Shown in pieces: positions 7,671 to 12,692 of a stretch of DNA of 17,335 bases; positions within the stretch are counted from its first letter, which is position 1, and every line of letters begins with the position of its first letter. Under the pieces are notes generated by a model, which was not told where the DNA came from, ran no database searches, and worked only from the letters and a program-made list of their open reading frames with translations. Where the stretch lies: contig JBLMYD010000109.1 of NCBI GenBank assembly GCA_050258095.1, positions 1-17,335 on the forward strand, in the 5' to 3' direction. The position numbers and the translations under genes are program-made. This DNA is from VRUE01 sp050258095. GTDB lineage: Bacteria; Actinomycetota; Thermoleophilia; Solirubrobacterales; 70-9.

Positions 7671-9359
7671 GTGACTCGAGCAGGTAGGGGACTGGCAGCT
7701 GGAATGGTGCTGCTCAGCGCTTTCTTCGTGCTGGGAGCTGTCGCGCCTGAAGACGAAGTGCCGCGCTGCCACGGGAAGCGGGCGACGATCGTCGGCACCG
7801 AAGGCGACGACGTCATCCACGGCACGCCCGGCCGCGACGTGATCTGGGGCGGGGGAGGCGACGACGAGATCTTCGGCGGCCTCGGCAACGACGTGCTCTG
7901 CGGCGGTCCCGGCGCGGACCTGATCCACGGCGGTCGCGGCAACGACCTCGCCGACGGCGGTCCCGGCACCGGCGACCGGGTGCTCGGCGACCTTGGCGAC
8001 GACAAGCTGCTCGGCGGTCCTGGCAACTACGACGAAGTCGCCGGCGGCCTCGGCATCGACACGCTCAACGGCGGCCCCGGCGACTACGACTACGTCCACG
8101 GCGACTACGGCTACGACCGCATGGACGGCGGGCCGGGCAAGCACGACATCGCCTCCTTCGCCACCGACGTCGGCGCCGGGGCCAGGGGCGGCGGCGTCAG
8201 GGTCAACCTGGGCCGCCACCGGGCGCGCGGCGACGGCCACGACCGGCTCTTCCGCTTCGAGGACATCGAAGGCTCGGCCTTCGCCGACGTCCTGATCGGC
8301 AACCGGCAGGCCAACGCGATCGACGGCGGCGCGGGCGACGACGCGATCCGCGGCGGCGGTGGCATCGACGAGCTGTCGGGTGGCCAGGGCTCCGACTCCT
8401 GCGCCGGCGCTCCGGGGCGCACCGAATCGTGCGGGCGGGAAGCGAAGCTCCACGCCTCGGCCTACGTCGCGCTCGACCCGGTCGCGGGCGGGGGCGGCGG
8501 TTTGCAGCTGGTCGGCGAGAGCGGTGGCGACCACTTCGTCGTCTCCTTCGACGAAGCGAGCTCGACCTTCGGCGTCACGGCGAAGAGGGGGATCGCCCTC
8601 GGCCCCGGCTGCGAGCGGGTCAGCGCCGTGCAGGCGAGCTGTCCCAGCGACGGACCGGCCCGCTGGCTGATGGCCGACCTCGGCCCGGGCAACGACAGCC
8701 TCCGCGTCGAAGGCTCGCTCACTGGCGCCCAGAACGTGCGGATCGCCGGTGGCCTCGGCAACGACACGATCCACGGCGGCCCCGAGGACGACCTGATCGA
8801 GGGCGGCTATGGGGCGGACAGGCTCTACGGCGGCGCCGGCTCCGACGGCCTGGTCGGCAGCAGGCCCGGGCCGACCTTCCTCTACGGCGGGCCCGACGGC
8901 GACCTGCTGGCCGCCGGGGGCGGCTGCGCGGGCGGGGCGCTCGTCGGCGGCCCCGGTCGCGACGACGCCTCCTTCGCCGAGACACCGTCCCATCCCGGCA
9001 TCCTGCACGTCTCGTTCCCCGCCCACGCCGCCTGGATCGACGCGGTCCCCGGTTGTCACAGGGTGCATCTCTCGCCGACCGACGAGGACATGGAGGGCTC
9101 CTTCGGCAGGGACGTCCTGGTCGGCGACGGCCGCGCCAACAACATGCTCGGCCAGCCCGGCGAAGACAGCTTCTACGGCGGCGGCGGCGAAGACGTGATC
9201 GACGCCCGCGACGGGACGCGCGACAAGTCGATCCGGTGCGGTCGGGGCCGGGCGACGGGCAGGGCGCTGACCGACGCCTTCGACCCCGCCACCTCGCACT
9301 GCGCGATCACGAAGCACGGCCGCCCGGTCGACGGCCTCGGCAACGCCGCCGGCCACTGA
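7671..9359 (+). CDS. Sec-exported RTX-like calcium-binding repeat protein
   Basis: 562-aa secreted protein of unknown specific role. Residues 1-25 are a Sec signal peptide (Arg-rich start, hydrophobic GMVLLSAFFVLGAVA, likely cleavage after AVA). From about residue 42 to 160 runs an almost unbroken array of GGxGxDxxx nonapeptides such as GGLGNDVLC and GGGGDDEIF, some expanded to ten residues (GGPGDYDYVH). Shorter blocks recur in the middle (around GGLGNDTIH) and near the end (GQPGEDSFYGGGGEDVID). Such repeats fold into a calcium-bound parallel beta-roll. There is no recognised enzyme domain. The N-terminal Sec signal differs from classical RTX toxins, which use a C-terminal type I secretion signal. 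GTG 7671 is chosen because it directly precedes the signal peptide; no Shine-Dalgarno is seen, but TACGAT lies 9 nt upstream. It is convergent with the tandem TetR gene. Confidence 0.82.
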   Translation: MTRAGRGLAAGMVLLSAFFVLGAVAPEDEVPRCHGKRATIVGTEGDDVIHGTPGRDVIWGGGGDDEIFGGLGNDVLCGGPGADLIHGGRGNDLADGGPGTGDRVLGDLGDDKLLGGPGNYDEVAGGLGIDTLNGGPGDYDYVHGDYGYDRMDGGPGKHDIASFATDVGAGARGGGVRVNLGRHRARGDGHDRLFRFEDIEGSAFADVLIGNRQANAIDGGAGDDAIRGGGGIDELSGGQGSDSCAGAPGRTESCGREAKLHASAYVALDPVAGGGGGLQLVGESGGDHFVVSFDEASSTFGVTAKRGIALGPGCERVSAVQASCPSDGPARWLMADLGPGNDSLRVEGSLTGAQNVRIAGGLGNDTIHGGPEDDLIEGGYGADRLYGGAGSDGLVGSRPGPTFLYGGPDGDLLAAGGGCAGGALVGGPGRDDASFAETPSHPGILHVSFPAHAAWIDAVPGCHRVHLSPTDEDMEGSFGRDVLVGDGRANNMLGQPGEDSFYGGGGEDVIDARDGTRDKSIRCGRGRATGRALTDAFDPATSHCAITKHGRPVDGLGNAAGH

Positions 9360-9376
9360 GACACCGAGAGCTGCCG

Positions 9377-10699
9377 CTAACGCCCGCGGCCGTCGCCGTT
9401 GGCGACGGCGCAGGCCTGCTCGGCGCCGATGAACGGCACCAGGGCGAAGTAGGTCGCTAGCGGCGCCAGCTCCTGCAGGCTCTCGGTGCCGCCCTCGCGC
9501 ACCTGTTCGTAGATCAGCGAGTAGATCGCGCCGCCGATCGCCTCGCCCGCGATCGGGCTGGCGTCGGGCTTGACCTCATAGCCGGGAGCGAGCAGCATCT
9601 CCATCCCCGCGATCACCTGGTCGCGTCGTTCGAGCACGCGCCGCCCGGCCGCGTAGATGTCGACCGCCCCGAGCTTGGTGAAGTCGGGCTCGGCCGCGCA
9701 GAAGGCGAGCATCGCGCCGAGGCCGGCGCGGACCGCATGGGGCCAGTCGGGCGCGCGGCGGAAGGCGGGCAGGGTGGTGGCGAGCATCTGGGACGCGCCG
9801 CTGTCGACCGCGGCCAGCATCGCCTCTTCCTTGTCGGCGAAGTGGGAGTAGAAGGTCGAGAGCGAGATCGAGGCGCGCGTGGCGACGTCGTTGATGGTCA
9901 TCGCCGGATAGCCCTTTTCCGCCACGACTTCGGCCAGCGCCCTGAGGATTCGCTCGGCCGGCTCGTAGGCCCGCTCGGCGGCCGCAGCGGGTCGGTTGCG
10001 AGGCCGGCGCAGCGGTTCGGGCGGCCTCTCGCAGGCGACCGCCCAGTCCCACATCTGCGGGATCAGGTCGAGGAGCTGCTCCTCCTCGCCACGGTAGAGA
10101 CGGGTGTGGATGATCTTGCGGATGCCGCCCATCAACCCCCGCAGCAGCTCGGGGGGCAGGGGTTCGCCGCCGGGCATGCCCTTCACCGTTTCGATCACGA
10201 ATGCCTGGAACGTGTCTAGGGCTTTATCGATCGCCTCGACGGCCCGGGGCCCGGCCGCGTAGGTCTCGACGAAGCAGAGTCGCGCCGCCGGCGCCTGGTC
10301 GACGATCAGGCCGATGACGCTTTCGAAGGCGGCCAGCTCCAGCTCTCGGCTGGGAGGCTCGTCGCCACGGTCCACCACCATCCTGGCCGCCGGCGCGACG
10401 AACTCGTCAAGCGCCCCGAGCAGGCACTCTTCCTTGTCCTGGAAGTGCTCGTAGAAGGCGCTTCGCGAAACCCCGGACAGCTCGAGCAGGTCGGCGACCC
10501 GGGTCGCCTCGTAGCCTTTCTCGGCGACGACTGCGACGAGGGCGGCGAAGAGCCTTTCGCGCTGGTTGCGCGCCACCTCCTCATGAGGAAGCCGGCGGCC
10601 GGGCGTCAGCTTGCGCTCGCGCAGCGTCGCCGCGTCGCCCCACGGAGTTTTGACCCCTGGCGCACGATCCTCCTGCGCGTCGCTTTGTCCGTGCGTCAA
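9377..10699 (-). CDS. Tandem TetR-family regulator with two complete TetR units
   Basis: About 440 aa, twice the usual TetR length (about 200). From the TTG at 10699, the first helix-turn-helix is at about 48-95 (VAEKGYEATRVADLLELSG, then SRSAFYEHFQDKEE). Its ligand-binding part follows to about 225 (CFVETYAAGPRAVEA). A Pro/Arg/Ala-rich linker spans about 225-246. The second helix-turn-helix is at about 248-298 (VAEKGYPAMTINDVATRA, then SLSTFYSHFADKEE), with a second C-terminal part to the end. Both halves resemble each other and the divergent TetR protein. Start choice: ATG 10717 lies inside the predicted -10 box, so TTG 10699, preceded by GCGAGG, is preferred; TTG 10744 is the longest option. 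It probably represses itself and perhaps the divergent gene. The ligand is unknown. Confidence 0.85.
   Translation of the reverse strand: MTHGQSDAQEDRAPGVKTPWGDAATLRERKLTPGRRLPHEEVARNQRERLFAALVAVVAEKGYEATRVADLLELSGVSRSAFYEHFQDKEECLLGALDEFVAPAARMVVDRGDEPPSRELELAAFESVIGLIVDQAPAARLCFVETYAAGPRAVEAIDKALDTFQAFVIETVKGMPGGEPLPPELLRGLMGGIRKIIHTRLYRGEEEQLLDLIPQMWDWAVACERPPEPLRRPRNRPAAAAERAYEPAERILRALAEVVAEKGYPAMTINDVATRASISLSTFYSHFADKEEAMLAAVDSGASQMLATTLPAFRRAPDWPHAVRAGLGAMLAFCAAEPDFTKLGAVDIYAAGRRVLERRDQVIAGMEMLLAPGYEVKPDASPIAGEAIGGAIYSLIYEQVREGGTESLQELAPLATYFALVPFIGAEQACAVANGDGRGR
9389..9409. terminator. Hairpin between convergent genes, possible bidirectional terminator
   Basis: GCCGTCGCC, a GTT loop, and GGCGACGGC form a perfect 9-bp stem. 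It lies in the last codons of the tandem TetR gene, 30 bp after the RTX-like gene stop. No T-tract follows on either strand. In high-GC actinobacteria such stems can end transcription, but this one also encodes protein. Confidence 0.3.
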
Positions 10700-10710
10700 G
10701 GTCGGCCTCG

Positions 10711-10727
10711 CGAACATAGTACGTTCG
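10711..10727. promoter_or_regulatory. 17-bp palindrome overlapping the -10 box, candidate TetR operator
   Basis: CGAACATAGTACGTTCG is symmetric at all but one base pair (CGAAC and GTTCG arms). The -10 hexamer of the tandem TetR promoter lies inside it, which is a standard place for autorepression by a TetR dimer. Confidence 0.5.
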
Positions 10728-10744
10728 ATTCTCTGGTTCGGCAA
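10716..10744 (-). promoter_or_regulatory. Promoter of the tandem TetR gene
   Basis: On the minus strand, TTGCCG (10739-10744) and TACTAT (10716-10721) are separated by exactly 17 nt. This is a good match to a housekeeping sigma promoter. Transcription would begin near 10709, upstream of the TTG at 10699. Confidence 0.5.
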
Positions 10745-10826
10745 GCCTTGTGGGTCCAGATTTGCCTTTCCGGCCGCATTTTTGCCCGTCTCATGCGTGG
10801 CCGTTCCCAGACGGGTCCATCCGGGG

Positions 10827-10861
10827 TTGATTTATGCGTAAGAACGTGTTTGTATACACAT
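10827..10861 (+). promoter_or_regulatory. Possible promoter of the single-unit TetR gene
   Basis: TTGATT at 10827-10832 and TGTATA at 10851-10856 are 18 nt apart; an overlapping reading of the -10 is TATACA (10853-10858). TGTATACA (10851-10858) is a perfect 8-bp palindrome touching this -10. The GTG start follows almost at once and lacks a Shine-Dalgarno, so the mRNA would be nearly leaderless. Confidence 0.3.
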
Positions 10862-11590
10862 GTGACTGACGTCCAGCAGACCGCGGTATTGACCGAGGAC
10901 GTCGCTCCGGAGCTCGACATCGCCTCGCACCGGAGTCGCGGTCCCTTCGGCACTCCACCCGGTCGCCAGCTGATCTCGCGCGAGTTCGTCCTCCGGCACC
11001 AGCGGACGCGGATCATCCAGGGCCTCGCCGAAGAGGTCGTCGAGAAGGGCTATCGGGACGTGACCGTGGCCAGCATCGTCAAGCGGGCCGGCGTCGCGCG
11101 CAACACCTTCTACGACAGCTTCGCCAACAAGGAAGAGTGCTTCCTGGCGGCATCGGACCTGGCCGGCGAAGAAGCGATGCGGCGCATCCGCGAGGTCCTT
11201 GCGACCGCGCCCCCCGGCTGGCCCGAACGGGTGCGCGTGGGGCTGCAGGAGCTCCTCGCCTTCGTCGCCGGCGAGTCGGCGCTGGCGCGCGTCTTCGTGG
11301 TCGAGTCGCTCTCGGCCGGTCCGGCTGCGGCCGAGCGCTACGAGCGCGCCGTGCGCGCCGTGGTCCCCTTCTTCCGCCTCGGCCGCCGTGGCATCGACCA
11401 CGGCGAGAGCCTGCCGGCGACGCTGGAGGAGACGATCGTCGGCGGGATCTTCTGGGTCGTCTACCAGCGCATCGTCAGCGGTCGGCCGGACGAGCTCGAG
11501 GGCCTGCTGGGGGAGATCGTCGAGTTCGCCCTGACGCCCTACCTCGGGGTCGAGGCGGCGCGAGAGCTCGCTGCGCCGGTGCCGGCTTGA
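10862..11590 (+). CDS. TetR/AcrR-family regulator
   Basis: 242-aa DNA-binding regulator. An N-terminal extension of about 45 residues precedes the helix-turn-helix at about 46-94 (VEKGYRDVTVASIVKRAG, then ARNTFYDSFANKEE). The C-terminal ligand-binding part includes RVFVVESLSAGPAAAERYERA, the same motif region found in both halves of the divergent tandem TetR protein (FVETYAAGP), so all three units appear related. GTG 10862 is the only good start: the overlapping ATG at 10860 is immediately followed by a stop, and frames further upstream cross the divergent promoter. It is followed by the small 64-aa gene after 17 bp. The shared divergent promoter region suggests cross-regulation with the tandem protein; the ligand is unknown. 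Confidence 0.85.
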   Translation: MTDVQQTAVLTEDVAPELDIASHRSRGPFGTPPGRQLISREFVLRHQRTRIIQGLAEEVVEKGYRDVTVASIVKRAGVARNTFYDSFANKEECFLAASDLAGEEAMRRIREVLATAPPGWPERVRVGLQELLAFVAGESALARVFVVESLSAGPAAAERYERAVRAVVPFFRLGRRGIDHGESLPATLEETIVGGIFWVVYQRIVSGRPDELEGLLGEIVEFALTPYLGVEAARELAAPVPA

Positions 11591-11607
11591 TCTACGCTTC
11601 GAGGAGC

Positions 11608-11802
11608 ATGGCAACGAGCCCGAACGAGGACGAGGCGGCGGCGATCGCCGCGGCGCTCGAGCAGTTCCTCGCCGAGACCGCGGCTCCGGCAAGCAGCGAG
11701 GGGCCGGCCGTCCCGCCGTGGCAACGCGCGGCTCTGCTCGAGGGGGTCGGCGCCAAGGGCGGCCTCAGCGACCTGGAAGGAGGATCAAGATGGCTGTTGT
11801 GA
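11608..11802 (+). CDS. Small 64-aa protein, possibly acyl-CoA carboxylase epsilon-like
   Basis: Starts MATSPNEDEAAAIAAALEQF and ends in GGSRWLL. It has an acidic/Ala-rich predicted N-terminal helix, a flexible middle, a PPWQRAALLEGVG segment and a Trp near the C-terminus. This layout (helix, then two separated Trp motifs, about 60-80 aa) resembles the small epsilon subunits of actinobacterial acyl-CoA carboxylases. The match is by pattern only, and no carboxylase gene is nearby. Codon third positions are strongly G/C, supporting real coding. The only purine-rich site is GAGGAG 1 nt before the ATG, too close to be ideal; TACGCT 9 nt upstream could be a -10 box. Its last 13 nt overlap the dodecin gene, whose ribosome site lies inside this ORF, suggesting translational coupling. 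Confidence 0.5.
   Translation: MATSPNEDEAAAIAAALEQFLAETAAPASSEGPAVPPWQRAALLEGVGAKGGLSDLEGGSRWLL
11777..11783 (+). promoter_or_regulatory. Ribosome binding site of dodecin
   Basis: AAGGAGG, 6 nt before ATG 11790, a near-perfect Shine-Dalgarno inside the 3' end of the preceding small ORF. Confidence 0.7.
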
Positions 11803-11999
11803 AGATCATCGAGCTGGTCGGCAGCTCGAAGACGTCCACCGACGACGCGGCGCGGCAAGCGCTCGCGCAGGCGCAGGGCACGCTGCGCAACGTCCGCGCG
11901 GTCGACATCGTGTCGACTGGGATTCGGGGGGAGAATTTGGACGAGTACAGGGCGCACGTGCGGGTGGCGTTCCTGATTGAGGGGACGGATATCGACTGA
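11790..11999 (+). CDS. Dodecin-family protein
   Basis: 69-aa protein. MAVVKIIELVGSSKTSTDDA, the helix ARQALAQAQGTLRN, and the strands AVDIVSTG and EYRAHVRVAFLIEG match dodecins. These are small beta-alpha-beta-beta proteins that form hollow 12-mers and store or buffer flavins in the cytosol. The start has an excellent ribosome site. Aligned by eye with flavin-binding dodecins, the stacking Trp of the VVWAEVV-type segment is Ala here (NVRAVDIV). The flavin-contacting Gln of the TYQTEV-type segment is Arg (EYRAHV). It may therefore belong to a dodecin subgroup that binds something else or only assembles. It overlaps the upstream 64-aa ORF by 13 nt and is followed by a large hairpin element. Confidence 0.85.
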   Translation: MAVVKIIELVGSSKTSTDDAARQALAQAQGTLRNVRAVDIVSTGIRGENLDEYRAHVRVAFLIEGTDID

Positions 12000-12015
12000 C
12001 CCGAGCTCTTGCTGG

Positions 12016-12114
12016 GCCGGCGGGTCCTGTCGTCGTTTTGGTGCCACCACCCGCTGCGGGGGCGGCTGCGCCGCCTCCTCGGGGTGGTCCCCCAAAACGA
12101 CGCCACCCGCCGGC
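12016..12114. repeat. Long imperfect inverted repeat between dodecin and rhodanese
   Basis: A ~99-nt self-complementary segment in a 165-bp non-coding gap. Pairing blocks from the outside inwards: 12016-12025 with 12105-12114 (10 bp), 12031-12041 with 12092-12102 (11 bp), 12046-12052 with 12082-12088 (7 bp), and 12058-12065 with 12071-12078 (8 bp including one G-T) closed by a 5-nt loop CTGCG. Small internal loops separate the blocks. It has no coding potential. It could be a terminator-like structure after dodecin, a structured RNA, or a dispersed palindromic repeat. Confidence 0.6.
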
Positions 12115-12127
12115 AGGGGCGGAGCTG

Positions 12128-12139
12128 GGAGACGTCTCC
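12128..12139. promoter_or_regulatory. 12-bp perfect palindrome upstream of the rhodanese
   Basis: GGAGACGTCTCC is self-complementary. It sits where a -35 would be relative to TAGGGT (12150-12155), itself 9 nt before the rhodanese ATG. Candidate operator. Confidence 0.3.
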
Positions 12140-12164
12140 TCTCGTCAGCTAGGGTCCAAGCTCG

Positions 12165-12548
12165 ATGAGCTCGCCACCCGAGATCTCTCGCGCGGAAGCT
12201 CAGAAGCTGATTGCGGATGGGGCGCAGTTGGTGGATGTGCGCGCCGATCACGAGTGGGAAGCTGGAAGGATCGCGGGGGCGGTGCACGTTCCTCTCGCGG
12301 AGCTGTCGGAGCGGGTGGGGGAGATCGAGAAGGGGCGGCCGGTGGTGCTCTACTGCCGAGGCGGGAACCGGTCGACGATGGCGACCGAGGCGCTGGCGGC
12401 GGCCGGCTATGAGGCGATGAAGCTCAGCGAGGGGATCGTCGGCTGGGCCGAGGAAGGATTGCCGCTGGAGCCGGAGGACGGCACGGTCGCCGAATCGGGC
12501 GAAGCGGCGGCGATCCTCGACGCCCGCAAGGGCGCCTGGCGTCCATAG
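12165..12548 (+). CDS. Rhodanese-like sulfurtransferase
   Basis: 127-aa single-domain rhodanese. Visible are the LVDVRADHEWEAGRIAGAVHVPL segment in two conserved pieces (CH2A-like region, about 22-44) and the active-site loop YCRGGNRS with Cys64, the persulfide-carrying residue, in the six-residue loop typical of sulfur-transferring rhodaneses. A GIVGWAEEGLPLE segment near the C-terminus matches the conserved GG.W..AGLP region. An extra tail of about 20 residues ends ILDARKGAWRP. It lies directly before the sulfate-assimilation genes, facing the same way, so handling of sulfane sulfur in that pathway is plausible. The 144-bp gap to sulfite reductase suggests a separate transcript. AGGG about 10 nt upstream may be a weak ribosome site. 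Confidence 0.88.
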   Translation: MSSPPEISRAEAQKLIADGAQLVDVRADHEWEAGRIAGAVHVPLAELSERVGEIEKGRPVVLYCRGGNRSTMATEALAAAGYEAMKLSEGIVGWAEEGLPLEPEDGTVAESGEAAAILDARKGAWRP

Positions 12549-12692
12549 GGCCTATCCCGGTAAGGGGTTCCACTTAACTTTTTCGGTGGGGTGGAAGCGG
12601 TCTACCGCGGTGACCTTCGTCGTCGGCTTCGCCGGGATCATCGCCACGCAATAAATACCCTAATCCCTGTCAGGTTTTGCTATTTTCCTGCT
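12549..12692 (+). promoter_or_regulatory. Leader and promoter region of the sulfate-assimilation operon
   Basis: 144 bp between rhodanese and sulfite reductase. TTCCAC (12568-12573) pairs with GTGGAA (12591-12596) across a T-rich loop, a possible end for the rhodanese transcript. GCGGT-CT-ACCGC (12597-12608) and CCTG-T-CAGG (12666-12674) are short inverted repeats. TGCTATTTT (12678-12686) is a good extended -10, 6 nt before the GTG start. The A/T-rich stretch 12650-12692 contrasts with the surroundings and fits a regulated promoter. No known riboswitch was recognised. Confidence 0.45.
12678..12686 (+). promoter_or_regulatory. Extended -10 promoter element of the sulfite reductase operon
   Basis: TGC followed by TATTTT, ending 6 nt before the GTG start codon. 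The first transcribed base would fall at or next to the start codon. Confidence 0.4.

Noticed and set aside
7790..8440. DNA tandem repeat or CRISPR-like array
   Set aside because: The periodic GGCGG...GAC pattern is explained by RTX nonapeptide codons. There are no identical repeats with unique spacers.
7596..9356. 586-codon open frame antisense to the RTX-like gene
   Set aside because: The repetitive GC-rich codons of the sense gene remove stops from this frame. The product is low-complexity Val/Ala/Asp with no domain, while the sense strand has a signal peptide and clear repeats.
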